DNA of 64,000 nt from Paratrimastix pyriformis (lineage: Eukaryota > Preaxostyla > Paratrimastigidae). Shown here in pieces: positions 11,285 through 22,874 of this stretch; within the stretch, counting starts at the first letter, position 1; each line of letters opens with the position of its first letter. Below the pieces are notes generated by a model. It searched no databases. It had not been told where the DNA came from and worked only from the letters and a program-made list of their open reading frames with translations. Location of the stretch: NCBI GenBank assembly GCA_027972325.1, contig JAPMOS010000018.1, positions 434,001 to 498,000 of the forward strand, in the 5' to 3' direction. Position numbers and translations under genes: made by a program.

Positions 11285-13648
11285 GTCACAGGCCCTCCGT
11301 TCCGTTCGGATGACGCCGGTCCCGCCGGTCAGCGCGCGGGTCTCGTCGGGGGTCCCCCACGGGCTCCCCATGGCCGGCCCCATGACGGCCCGCCCGGCCA
11401 CCTCAGGGGATGCCGCCCGACCCCCGCTGCCCCTCCCGGGCCGCCCTTCCATGACCCCGGGGCCACCGCCTCCTACCACCCATCGACACAAGGCCCGGCC
11501 GGCCCCTCGAAGAGGTCTGCGGCTGTCGGTGCTTTGCCGGTTCAGCATCACCGCCGTGACCCACCCATGCTCCCTTACTCACCCATGCCACCGCTCCTTG
11601 CTGGCGGCGGGACGGGCTCCGCCAGAGGGCGGTGCGGTTGGGGCCTCGAACCCCATCCCCCGGGCGGCCCTCTCGGCTTCCCTGGATGGGTCCCTCCTGG
11701 CGCCCACTGCCGGGGTGGCGGCAGTAGCTACTGCCCCGCCGCCTCCATCCCACCGCTCGGCCCCAGGCTCCCCCGCATCGCCCCTGCGCTCCTCCTTCTC
11801 GCCGCCCCGCTCGCCCCGCTCGCCCCGCTCGCCCCGCTCGCCCCGCAGCAGCCCCATGCCCACCTCGCCCTCGCCCCACCCCTCCGGGCCCTCGTCGGTG
11901 GCGCTCCCGCTGCCTGCGGCCCAGTCGGTCCGGCTGCAGCCACGGGCACCTGGCGCCGCCCTGCCGCCGCCGGACCTGCCGCCGCCGGCGCCCCTCTCGC
12001 CGCCCCCGCCCTGCCCCGGGGGCCCCCAGGCCGGCGGCCCACTGCAGCAGACTCCCAGCCGGAGCGGCAGCCCGGGCCGCCCGGCGCCCCACGGGCCAGC
12101 CGAGCCCAACGGGGCCGAGCAGGAGGCCCTCATGATGGCCCGCTCGACCCCCTGGCCCCTGCTGGCCTCGCCCCGCGATGTCTGCCTCGTCCCATCGCCT
12201 CCCCCTCCTCCCCCTACCCCCCTCCTCCCCTCCTCCCCTCCCATGCCCCAACCTGCTCGACCGACACCGCCGCCTCTCCGTGGCTTCCGCGCCTGCCCGT
12301 GGTGTCTGCCCCCAGCCACGGCGCGGCTCCCCCGGACGGAGCGCCTCCCCGCCCGACCTGGGCATGCCCGGTCCGCACCCGACGGCCCCCCTGGCCGGAG
12401 CCACAGCCACGGCTGCCTCGCCCCCTCCTCCTCCCATCTCCGGCCTGTTTTCATCCTGCCCCTGCCGCCCCTGCCGCCCCTGCCGCCCCTGGGCCTGCCA
12501 TGGCCGTCCTGCTGGCCGCGGGGCAGCGTCGCTTCTGGTGGCGGGCGAGTTGGCCCTGCCCGCCGAGGCGGCCCCGGTGGCTAACCTGGAGATCACCATC
12601 CCCAGCCCTGGCCCGCCCCTCTTCACGGCCCGTCCGTCAGCCTCTCTCCCCCCGCCCCGCCCCGCCCCGCCCTGGCCACCGTCTGAGCCCAACTCACGCG
12701 CGCACCTCGCGGGCGCCCCTCCACCCTCTCGGCGCGTGGTGGCCCGGGCAGGCGAGCCCCACGCCAGGCCAGCCTCGCACGGTCCGTCCGCCGCCCCCTC
12801 GGGCACACCTTCATGTGCCGCCTTCCTTCGGGGCATCGCATCACCGATGCTGTCTGTGCCGCTGCCGCTGCTGCTGCTGCTGCTGCTGGTGGCGGCACTG
12901 GTGGCGGCACTGGGGGCTGGCAGGAGCAGGAGCTCGACGAGCGGACGCACGTCCTCACCAAGCTCTTCCAGGTCCGGCCGTCGGCCCCCCTCCCTGTCTC
13001 CTCCCTCATCCTCCTCGGCCCGCCCCCGCCGCTTGTCGTCGGCCCTTCCTTCGCTGGGGCCGCAGGAGAAGCTGGTGGGGCAGCACCAGCAGATGCAGCG
13101 CGAGGCCGACGCCATCGCCCGCCGCTACAGGAAGGAGCTCGAGAAGTCCGCCCCGCCCCGCCCGCGCCCCCCCGCTGCCCACCCCCCGCTGCCCACCCCC
13201 CGCTGCCCACCCATCCCGCCCATCACCGGTTCCTGCTGGCGGCTGTGCGGGACTCGGCAATGGTGGGGGGCAGGCTGGAGGCCCACCACCAGGCCCAGTA
13301 CGAGGCCGTCTGCCAGAAGTACCTCGACCTCAAGGCTCGCACGGGCAACGTCACGGTCGGCACCGCCCCGTTCCGCCCTCCCCCTTCCCTCCCCCTCCCC
13401 TCCCCCTCACCCCCCATTCGCTGGCTGCTCCTTGTACCGGCCCGGCCGTCATCGGGAGGTCCTTCTCTCCCCCACCCCCCACCCCCCGGGGGCGGGCAGG
13501 CCATGGCCCAGGAGCTGCTCGCGGCCCAGGAGCTCTACAGGGCCCTCCTCAAGCAGCACGGCCAGTGGTCCGACCCGCCCGCCCCCGCCCCCGCCGCCGA
13601 TCGTCACCCTGGACTGGCGGCGGCCCGTGGGGGGTGCGTCTGTGTGTG

Positions 13649-13679
<31 letters not shown>

Positions 13680-16177
13680 TGGGCAGCAAGCGGGACCTCG
13701 AGGCCCGTGTCGCCGTCCTGGAGCGCCAGCGGGCCCAGGCAGCCCAGGCAGCCCAGGCAGCCCAGCAGCAGCAGCAGCAGCCGCCGGCCCCTGCGACCCT
13801 TCTTGGCGGTTCGGGGCCGGGGAGTGACTCGGCAGCCCGGGGGGTGACCCTTGGGGGCGCGGACGGCCCACCGTCCGCCTCGGCCCAGGGCGCTGCCCCG
13901 CTCGCATCCGCGGCCGGCTCCCCCGAGGCGGCCTCCGCTGGCCCTGCCCTGACCACGGCCCCCACCACCCACCACCAGCCTCAGGCGGCCGCCTGGGCCG
14001 ACCATGCAGCGACCCCTCCTGCGGCTTCGGCTGCGGCTGCGGCTGCGGCTGGGGGGGCGGCCCTCGACGGCCCCGGGCCGGCGGGGACGGTGGCTGGGGC
14101 TGGGGCGGCCGATTCCCCATCGCCCCCGACCTCGGGGCTGCCCGCGGCGCCCCCCTCGAGCCCGCTGCCGCTGCCGGCCCTGCTGCACGAGCTGCCCCAC
14201 ATCGCCCTCTCGTCCGACGTGGCCGAGCCCGCCCTGCCCGGGGGCCTCGCCCCCCCCAGCACCCGGGCAGCCCAGCCAGCCCCGGCCCCCGGCGATGACG
14301 ACAGCGCCACGGGGGGCGCCCAACGGCAGCAGCAGCAGCCAAGGGCAGGGGCCCCCAGCCCGGCCTTCCGCCAGTGGGACGTCGCCGGCGGCGGGGATGG
14401 GGATGACGCCGAGCAGGTCGAGTCCCTCCTCGCCGGGCCGCTCCCGCCCCAGGGGCCCGCCGCCCCCACCAACGCCAGGCAGCAGCAGGCCACGCCGCGC
14501 TCCCGGCGCCCCCGGAAGGCGGCGGACTTGGCGGCGACTCCTTCCAAGGCCTCGCGGCCGAGCGAGCAGCCCCCGGGGAACCCCTCCTCCCTCTCCGGCC
14601 CGGGGGCGGGCCCCCCAACCCCCCCGGCCGAACCGAGCAGCCGTCCCTCGGGGCGCCGCTCCAAGACGCCCCGCCCGCCCTCACCGCCCACCGGGGGCTC
14701 GGCGTCCGACGAGGGGGGCGCTCTCCCGGCCGCCCCCCGGCCCGCGGGGCCCCTGCTGGGGCTGCCCCGGGTGAGCGGGTCCTTCCCCGAGCCCGACGGG
14801 TTCCCCACGCCCCGCCTGGGGGACGGCCTGCTTCCCCCCGGGGCCGAGGGCGCCAGCCGGGGCGCCGCAGCCCCGACCAGCTGGGGGCCGCCCGTCCGGA
14901 TCGAGTTGGCCCAGCGGAGCCCCGCCCCGGCCGCCCTCAGGGAGCACCTCGACCTCGCCCGCAACCCCGCGGTTTGCTGCTCTTCCCCCCTTCCCTTCCC
15001 CCCAGCCCCGCCCCGCCCCGCCCTCCATTGGGCCCGAACGCAAGATGGGTTCAACCGGGGGTGTGGCTGCAGGACGTGCTGGTGGTGACCCGGGGCCAGC
15101 TGGGGGCCTGGGCCCGGCAGCAGATGGAGGAGCCCCTGGTCGAGATCGAGCGCCAGAAGGTCGGTCCCTGCACCCCCTGTGGCCCCTGTTGGTTGCCCTC
15201 TGCTGGCCGTGCCCGTGGGGCAGCCCCTCGCCGCCGCCCTTGACGGCTTCTCTCCGGCCGCCGGCCTGGCCGCACACCAGCGGGCCCTGACGGACATGGG
15301 GGCTGCCTACGCCACCTTCGCGGCCCGGTGCCACACCCAGATCAGCCACCTGCACCGCGTCCTGCGCGAGCTCGACGAGATCGACGCATCCCTGGCCGTC
15401 CGTACCGCCGGCACCACCCGCCCGGCCGCCGCCGCCCCCCGATAGAGTCGGCGCACGGCCACTTTGGGGTCGCTGCTCATTGGCATCGTTCTCGCTCTTT
15501 GGGGGGCGGGCGGGCGGGGCTGGGTTCGTTCGCCCCACACGCCAGACGGGGCTCGTCTGCCGGCGGTGCCTGCAGCCGTATGTGGAGCCGCTGATCTACA
15601 TGCCCTGCGGCCACTCCGTCTGCAAGGCCTGCGGCACGGTCCGCCCGCCCCCCATTCTTGGCCCTCCCCGTCGCCCCACCCTCGTTGTCCTTGTTCGCCC
15701 GGCGCAACTCACAGACCGGCCGGCGGTGGGCGGGTGGTGGCGGGTGGGTGGCGGGAGCAGGTGGCCGAGGAGGGCGAGCAGCCCCACCTGCGCCAGTGCG
15801 AGGAGTGCGCCCTGACGGCCACCACCGGCTCGGCCCCCAACCGGGCCCTGCAGGGCCTCGTCTCCCGGTGGGCCCTCAGGGCAGCCCGCCTCGACGTCTG
15901 TCTTCGGTGGGTCCTCGGGGCGGGGGCAGGCGGTGAGTGGGGTGGCTGCTGACCCGCCCCATGGCCGTTGGCCCGTGCTTCATGAGAGACCTGGACATGG
16001 TGTGTGTGTGTGTGTGTGTATGTGTGTGTGTGTGTGGGGGGGCAGGAGCTGAAGACGATGGTGGGCAGCCTGGACCAGATCCAGCTGGCCCTCGACACGG
16101 CCGCACCCGCTATGGCCGCCGTCACTGCCCCGGCCCCCGGCTCGAGCAGCGCCGGAAGGGTTGCCCCCTTAGCCTGA
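10719..16177 (+). CDS. Large Pro/Ala/Ser-rich coiled-coil protein with C-terminal RING-like finger
   Basis: The 5' exon (10719-about 10834) starts MEQQHKLFLLRDQIRLFER. Long Pro-rich open sequence follows to about 12900. A run of coiled-coil exons comes next: EQELDERTHVLTKLFQ, EKLVGQHQQMQREADAIARR (13071-13149), a QAQYEAVCQKYLDLKA exon, ELLAAQELYRALLKQHG (about 13511-13565) and KRDLEARVAVLERQ. A long Ala/Gln/Pro segment precedes RQQMEEPLVEIERQK and HLHRVLRELDEIDAS. The last exons carry CRRCLQPYVEPLIYMP then CGHSVCKAC and, after an intron, CEEC: a C3HC4-type RING layout. The stop is TGA at 16175-16177. Most joints between 10850 and 13000 are unresolved, and it could be two genes. I do not recognise the family. 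A ubiquitin-ligase role would rest on the RING alone. Confidence 0.5.
11243..11282. repeat. C homopolymer of about 40 nt
   Basis: The longest pure C run in the window. Its length is likely to be unreliable in any assembly. Confidence 0.95.
13637..13679. repeat. GT microsatellite in an intron
   Basis: (GT)n begins within about 20 nt of a GTGGGG donor-like site. A second GT tract lies at 15999-16036 in a later intron of the same gene. Confidence 0.9.
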
Positions 16178-16467
16178 GGGGCCTCTCGACGGGCCTTGTT
16201 CGCTCCTCCCCTCCCCCCCCTCCACTCTCCTTGTATATCACGGTCGGCAGTCCGCGGTTGCGAGTATTATTTGGAGCCCAGCGGGCTCTCTATCGACAAT
16301 CAGGATTGGATGGAGGAGGGGACCGGAGGAGGAAGGGAGGCCCAAAAAAGTCTCAAAAAGAGGAGAATACGACCCCGAAGGAGAAGTACCTGTCCGGAGG
16401 AGCGGCAGCGCTGGGGGATGACCACAAAAAGTCGCCGAGCCACTCGGGACTGCTAACGGTGGTGTCT
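16178..16467. other. Spacer between convergent genes
   Basis: 290 bp between two stop codons. No supported gene, repeat or RNA seen. Confidence 0.6.
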
Positions 16468-17323
16468 TTAGGACTGCTGGATGGCGGCCGGCATGGGGGC
16501 CGGATACATGGGCACGGCCGGGCTCAAAATGGCGGGGGGCAGGACGGCAGCAGCGGGGGCCGAGGCGACCGCCGGAGCGGCTGCAGGAGCGCCCGGGGCA
16601 GAAGCGGCCGGCTGCTGGAGGGGCACCAGAACCTGCTGACCCGTGGCGGTCATCGCGTAAGTGAACATTGGCCTGCGAACAAGAACATAGAGACGAGCAC
16701 GAGAGGATGGAAAGCAGACATCGGCATGTTATGGGGAACCACAGGACGCAGGGCGATGTCACCCATCGGACGAGGCTGCTTGGCGGCCAAGTGGACGTGG
16801 CGCAGGAAGATTGACGAAGTAACAACCATGCAAATTGCATCGGCAAAATCGACCCAGAAAACCAGGCCAACAATGATAAAGATTTCGCGCCCGTACGAGT
16901 CCACCGAGAAAAACAGGCCCGGGAAGAAAGTCACTGCACCCACCCACCCAAAAGAGGATCAAGATGGACGAAAAAGCAGGCATGCAGACGAGGGATGGCA
17001 ACAGAATTCAGCACGATGCTGGCGATGGTGAGTCCTTGATGCCGATTCTTGGCCGCGAGGATGGGGATGAGTCCGAGGACGGCAAGAAACATGGGAACCA
17101 GCGTGAACATCCACCCACTTGTCACAAAAATGAGAATCAAAGAAGCAGCCGCAAACAAAAGATGAAAAATGCTACCGGCAATCATGAATTTACCTGACGG
17201 CCCCAGCAAAATGGGATGCCGCAAAGAGGGGGCCATCTGGGGGAGCACTTGCGTTTGGACATGCTGGGTTGGCCCTTGCTGTTGAAGCTGGCCAGCAGCG
17301 AGCGGAAGTGGTTGATACTGCAT
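16468..17323 (-). CDS. Four-helix membrane protein with Ala/Pro tail
   Basis: Exons 17323-16990, 16933-16816, 16672-16468 give about 218 residues. Hydrophobic segments: FMIAGSIFHLLFAAASLILI, MFTLVPMFLAVLGLIPILA, the join SIVLNSVAIPLTFFPGLFF across intron 1, and IFIIVGLVFWVDFADAICM. The C-terminus is an Ala/Pro-rich tail ending IQQS. The four-span layout resembles MARVEL/DUF-type tetraspan proteins, but I cannot name a family. Intron 1 (56 nt, GTCTGC...GTGCAG) is certain. For intron 2 I chose the donor GTCAAT because it is the only one that keeps the tail in frame, so the end of the fourth segment is less sure. Confidence 0.65.
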
Positions 17324-17472
17324 TCGTTGGCTGTTCTTGGGAATTCCCAGGGAGTATTCCCCGTTCGAGGGCGGCTTTCCTCGTTTCGCGCCTGGTTCTT
17401 CACCAACCCGTCAACACGTCTTCCAGAGTGACGACAGAGTACGGGCGGTATTTTACAAACGAGAATTACCAT

Positions 17473-19958
17473 TTAGAGAGGCGTCATCATCTGTGAGGTG
17501 GACTTGGAGGGCGGCGAGCAGCAGGCTTTCGCAGGCTTTGTGACTTGCGCATCAAGTAAGGATGAGGGGTGACCCCCGGGCGGCGCGGGTGGTCTGTTTG
17601 TTGTTGGACGAGGCTATTGGAGCGCGGGGCTGGCCGCGGTTGTGGAACGCGAGCCTGCGTGCAAGAGCAGACGATGAGATCCTGACGCCCGTACGACAGA
17701 CCATCACCAGGATTTCGTCTCCGTCGTGGATGTGGCAGGCGAACAGTTGCCGTTGTGGGAACCGGAGCTCCTCGGCGCCGCACCCTTCGGCCTCCATGTC
17801 GAGGTAGAGCAGGCTTTGATGGGCGGGGCCCAGGCCGAACATTGGGGGGACCACCTCGTGTCGGACCGCCTCGACGGTCATCTTCAATGGCAGGCTCCGC
17901 GTGTGGCGAAGCAGGGGGATCGTGGTGCCCCCCGTGGCCGAGGGCGGCGCCGGGGTGGCCGGCGAGGCCCGCGAGCGCTCGCTGCTGGCGAAGTGGCGGG
18001 TGCGCTGCTGCAGGCGGCGCGTCTCCATCCACTCGCGAAGCACCTCGATGTTGGACTCGAGCTCCTGATGCGAGGCCCCTGTGGTGAGGAAGGTGAGACG
18101 ACGACGGGCGCGTCCGATCCAGGGGGCAGACCCGAGAGGGCATCCGCATTGGCCATGGCCAGGAGGTCTTCTTCCCTCGGGTCGTCGGCCACGGCGGGAT
18201 GCTCCGGCTGCCGGTCGGCCTGCGGAGGGCCGTGGGTGGTTATGTGGCGCTCCAGCAGGGACTCGTAGAGCCCATCGAGGGTGGTCAGGGCCTCGCAGAG
18301 GGCCTCAACGGGCGGGGTCAGCTAGCGGAGAGAGACGGTGTGTGGAAGGCGGAACCAGGGGGGAGCGGCGAACCTCGGCGTTCGGCTGCCCCTCAATGCA
18401 GCCCTGAAGGCCCGCCCGAAGGATGTCCAACTCGGGGTGCCCCAGGAGCGCATGGGCCGGGGGCCGCGGCGTCTCCCCCAGCCGGGCGGCGGCATCGGGG
18501 CGGTAGCGGGCGTCGCACTCGAGCGACTCCATGTCGGGGGCCATCAGCACAAACCGGACCTCTGCGCCCGCCAGCGACCACCACCCCGAGCAGATGATCG
18601 GCGTCGTGGGTGCAAATCCAACCGGCGGCAAGACAGACCAACGCTGTCTGGGGGTCGGAGGGAGACTTCGGCCAGCTCGTAGGGGAGGATCCCGCCCCGG
18701 ATGACGCCATCCTCGTCGTGGCCGCCCGAGACTTGGCACCGCTCGGTGGGGAAGCCGCGGGCCCGCGCGACGGCTGCGAACCGGGGATGGGCCCGGCTGC
18801 ACCCGAAGCTGGCCCGAGCCTGCGGGTCCTGCCGATCCTCGGCCAGGCAGCACTGCCGGGCGAAGAAGCGCTCGCTCGAGTTGCGCTCCGAGGCCGAGAT
18901 CTAGGGGGCGGCCGCCCGACGGAGTGGCGGTGGTGGGCGTTGGCAATGAGAGGCACGGCAGGGGGCCGCTGCGGACCGTCGATCCATTCAGTTGGCTGAC
19001 GGGCAGCCGGCCGATGACCAGCTTCCGAAAGAGGGCCTCCGCCTCGCGCAGGGCTTTCTCGGGGACCCGCCGCCACCAGCGGACACGACCGCCCGGCAGA
19101 AGATCAAGATCATCCCCGCCCGTCGGGGTCTCCGGGCCGGACGGGTCGGTGGGAGGGGTCAGACTGGCATTGGGCTGGGAGTGCCCGCAGCCGCAGCCGG
19201 ATGGGCGCGCCTTCTCTGATGGGCCAAACCCGATTCCATCGTCATTGTCGACAACACCGCCGCAAGAAGGCGCAGCAGCGGGCCCGCTGGGAGGCGGTGG
19301 CGGAGGAGCGGTCTTCTCGGCAGGTCCAAACCCAATACCGTCATCGTCATCATCGACATCGCCGTCCTGAACGCCGGGGGTGGCAGGAGCCGGGGTACAG
19401 GTGCCCCCGCCCGCCGGATGACTGCCGGCGGGTCGGTATTGGGGTTGGATGAGGGTCTCGATGAGCGCCACGCGGTCCAGGCGGACGGAGGTCAGGCCGG
19501 GGAAGGTCAGCAGGGCATCTGACCGGGCGACGCATGGTCACGGCGAGGATGCCAGATGAATAAGCGCAGACCGACGCTGTCCCACGTGGTCAGGGCGACC
19601 TGGGATAGGATGAGGCACTGGAGGTGCTCAAAGGGCCTGACTGGGTCGCCTTCGGGGCAGGGGGCGATGTTCTCGAGGGGGTTCGAGGCCAGCGAGAGCC
19701 ACCGCAGTTTGGGAAGGGTCCTCAATGGCAGGACGTCGCTCCAGGAGACGATGTCATTCCATGCCAGGTCGAGGCGGACGAGGGAGGGGAAGATCGCCTC
19801 GTCGAGGGACGGAGCGCATCCCCCGGAAAGCGGGGCGCAGGGAGCTCCGGAGGGCGTCGTGCTCCGTATGTTATTGTGGGTTACCTCGAGGCACTCCATG
19901 TGAGGCATCGCCTCGCCAAGGCGGAGGATTTGCGACCATGGGATGGGCTGCCGCATCT

Positions 19959-19994
<36 letters not shown>

Positions 19995-20560
19995 ACGCGA
20001 GAGGAAGAATGCGGACACCGTGACAACTGTTCCCCAGACGTGATTTAATTTGACGACACGAAGCCCAGCAAATGGGAGAAGCAAACTGCTCGGAGGAGGC
20101 GTTCCCAGACTGGTGGAGTGGGTGAAGCAGCAGCACGTACCGAAGGAGGGTGCGCGAAACGGACCAATTTGACGAACAATCGAGACACTCAAGCAATGGC
20201 AATTCCAAAAGAATAGAGATAATTTCCTCCCACTGGAGCGCGTTCTCTTCCAGATACAATTCCCGGGCGTCTAGAGAACAGGAATGGCGACTTTCGGTGA
20301 GTGGAGAGCCAGACTGGGGCAGAGGTCACGAATGGAGGTTTGGCGGGTTTCTCCGTAAGCTTTTTCAATCCCCGCAGACTCCAAACACACCACGCTGCGC
20401 CCCTGCCTTTCAGCAAATTGGATGCCGTACAGTTTCACGTTTCTCAAATGTTTCAGCTTCGAAATTTCTTGTCCATTCGCGTCACGGGCTTGTTCGTCGT
20501 ACTTTCTTTTGAAGGCGGTGACGAAATCCAGTTTTATTTAGTGGCGAACGATAGTCGGAT
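17473..20560 (-). CDS. TBCEL: Tubulin cofactor E-like protein (LRR plus ubiquitin-like, no CAP-Gly)
   Basis: Resolved exons: (5' end)-20315, 20270-20165, 20085-20040, 19956-19572 and one starting at 19518. Later exons cover about 18905-18660 and 18060-17700. The start block LDFVTAFKRKYDE matches the segment just after CAP-Gly in TBCE (DFLTAIKNRY). Leucine-rich repeats follow (CPNARELYLEENAL, FAGLRVVKLNH, MECLEVTHNNI, FPSLVRLDLAWNDI, PKLRWLSLASNPL). A TBCE-type linker (ERNSSERFFARQ...AHPRF) and a ubiquitin-like end with HIHDGDEILV come after. TBCE and TBCEL bind alpha-tubulin and drive its folding or turnover. No CAP-Gly exon is visible: upstream there are in-frame stops, then the divergent SAP gene, so TBCEL fits better. 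The 3' end is either 17552 or, after a GTCTGT intron, 17473. An Asp-rich linker with two GIGFGP copies lies at 19200-19370. Confidence 0.82.
19959..19991. repeat. G homopolymer in a TBCEL-like intron
   Basis: 33 G in a row, directly upstream (in gene sense) of the CAG acceptor at 19957-19959, so it acts as the polypyrimidine tract (C run in sense). Confidence 0.9.
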
Positions 20561-20592
20561 GAACCCAAAGGGGGACGTTCTCTTGCCCGGAA

Positions 20593-21964
20593 ATGAAGAT
20601 GTTGGACTGGAACGACGATGAAGTGGTTTCAGCTGACTCCGCGCCCAAGAAGGTGGCAAAAAAACGGAGGACGAAATATCGGGCAAGTTCGAGCGATCTG
20701 GAGAGCCGTATTTCCAACCTAATTTCAAAATCTCTTGAATCATGCCAGCAAGCTGCTGCTGCCCCGATTCCTCTTCCTGACCTTTCTGAAGCACCAGTAG
20801 CACCAGTGACATTCAAGCCAGACTCCTCAAAACTCTCGTTTCCGGAACGCAAGTTAGCCCAATTGAACGACATCTCGGAAGCCACTCTTGACCGAACTTT
20901 GAGCAAAGACGAACTGAAGCTATTGCTCGAAAGTCGCGCCATTCCGGTCTCGGAGAAGAATCCACGGAAGATCACACTCGTGGTGACTCTTCTCCAAGCC
21001 ATGCGGTCTGCGGTATTGAGCTTGCATGTGGCGACCTCCTTTTTAGAGATGGGCGCATCTCTGCCAACCGCTCACCTTCACCTTCTCCTGAATCTGACCT
21101 GGCTTGGGAAACCGAACTTCCGGAAGTTTCTTCTCCTCTACTTTGGGACGACACTTTTCCGCTGTCCCAACCTCCTCCGCACGAAGATCATCCGCACGAA
21201 GACCATCAGCACGAAGACCATCAACACGAAGACCATCAGCACGAAGACCACCCGCACGAAGACCACCCGCACGAAGAAACCTCCCTCGCAACAAAAATGC
21301 GCATCCAGATCATCGATGACGACACCAGTCTTCCTGCGCCTTTTCCAGAGGGGGCCGAGAAGTGGCTTCGAAAGCCATTAAAGGTGGGCGACCAGTTAGC
21401 GCTTCTTCTCCAAAGGTCTGTCTTGCGACACCTCTGTGTCTCAGACTCGCCGCAGCTACGATCGATTTTGTGCGTTTTACCGCGAGCCGATGCGACAACG
21501 CGAGAGGTCCCGGCTTCTTCCTCGGGATGGCTCCGGGCGCTCCACAGTGTACTACCGGCCGACGGCACAGCGAAAGCAGGTCTGCGCTGTCGTTGCTGCA
21601 GTGCCTCCGACGTCGTCCCTCTGAATTTAGCCAGTGGATTTTGTTCAGGTGGTTCGGGTTTCAACCCCCGGCCATTTTGTCGGGAAGACGGCGGTTGGAG
21701 AGTCCGAGATCTCCAACTGGCAGGATGTGGCGGTCGTGGGACTCGAAGGGAAGAATCTGGGTCTCCTCCCGTTCGTCCCTCGCCTCTTCTGCGACACCGG
21801 CGAATTTCTCATTTCTCGCGAGCTCTACCTCGCCGAAGGACCCGCCATATCCCAGTGGGTCACAGTCCCTTTCGCCAAAAACGCAGCCTGTACCTCGGCG
21901 TCTTGGGAAAGAGGCTTGGTGGTTGGTTTCTGTCTGGTTCATTGTCCTTCGGGTCAACAACTTT

Positions 21965-21999
<35 letters not shown>

Positions 22000-22865
22000 A
22001 TCCCTCCCTCAGATCCGAATCAATCGTTTCCACGCAGTCGCTTCGAAACCATCGTTGTTCTCTGGGCCGAGGAAAGGGAAGACGACTGGGTCTTCCAAGC
22101 CAACCAAGAGATCAATTTGGGTCTGTCCCAAAAATGCGTGCAGTTCCACTTCTGACCGCTCTCAGTCAGTCCATGGGACTGTACCGTGGTTGGGAACTCG
22201 GGTCGCGGGGCTTCCTGGGCACATCCCGCTGCTTCGGTTCGTTCTTTGTTTCGCAAACGAGCCACCCGAGTCCGAACCGGGGCTGTTTCTGCCACCCCAT
22301 CGCCGGTGAATCCGCCGTCTCAAGAGGAGACCACCAAAAACATGATTCGACCGGAGAATGTCGAGGGGTATTTGCTTCGCAACCACACGGTTTTCGAGAG
22401 CAACCCCGTTCTGAGCACTTCTTCATCGGCAACGTCTCACCTCAATGCCCAACAACTCATCGAAATTTGCCACAATGTATTGTTGGCCCACATTTGCTCG
22501 GACTTTTTTCTCGCACCCGAAGTCGGTGATGATTATCGGACCGTGATTGATCGTCCCCTCTTTTTCGACAATGTCTGCCATTTATCTTCGGTGATTTATA
22601 ACTTTGTCTAGATTTCAGAGGGAGTTCATGGTGAGGCCTATAAATCGCTGGAAGCCTACGAAGCAGATGTCGGATTGTGTCTGGATAATACCATTCGCTA
22701 TACCCTTTATCCTGCTATTGGCTTATGGCCAAAGTTCTTCACGCATATTTCGACTGTATTTCCAAGGAAATTCGGAAGATTTCGCAATAAACGTTTGTTT
22801 GTCACCTTTTTCAGCATTGTGAACAGTCCCCGGGCGGACTGTCTTTTTGCCGGGAGCAGATTTGA
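20593..22865 (+). CDS. SAP-domain and bromodomain-like nuclear protein
   Basis: Exons 20593-21005, 21047-21415, 21456-21600, 21649-21952, 22013-22120, 22166-22572, 22612-22755, 22815-22865 give about 646 residues with all phases consistent. A basic KKRRTKYR stretch sits near the N-terminus. A SAP-type helix-turn-helix (LSKDELKLLLESRAIP...ITLVVTLLQAM) spans residues 100-137. Six HEDHP/HEDHQ repeats lie at 21173-21265. The C-terminal part has bromodomain features: DFFLAPEVGDDYRTVI, DRPLFFDNI, YKSLEAYEADVGL and an Asn in CLDNTIRY at the acetyl-lysine position. SAP domains bind AT-rich or scaffold DNA and bromodomains read acetyl-lysine, so a chromatin role is inferred. The middle (VRVSTPGHFVGKTAV..) is unrecognised. 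The last exon is the least certain. Confidence 0.68.
21966..21999. repeat. C homopolymer in an intron of the SAP-bromodomain gene
   Basis: About 34 C between the GTCAAC donor and the CAG acceptor at 22010-22012. Confidence 0.9.
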
Positions 22866-22874
22866 ACTAACCCG

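Noticed and set aside
11534-15088. Very long plus-strand open frame (over 1100 codons) as a single-exon gene
   Set aside because: Open frames persist by chance on both strands at this GC content. The coiled-coil exons inside change frame at GTCCGC/CAG boundaries, so the long frame is not the protein.
20534-20600. Alternative genetic code (TAA read as an amino acid) to extend the TBCEL-like start
   Set aside because: Many well-supported genes here end in TAA, TAG and TGA exactly where their families end, so the standard code is used.
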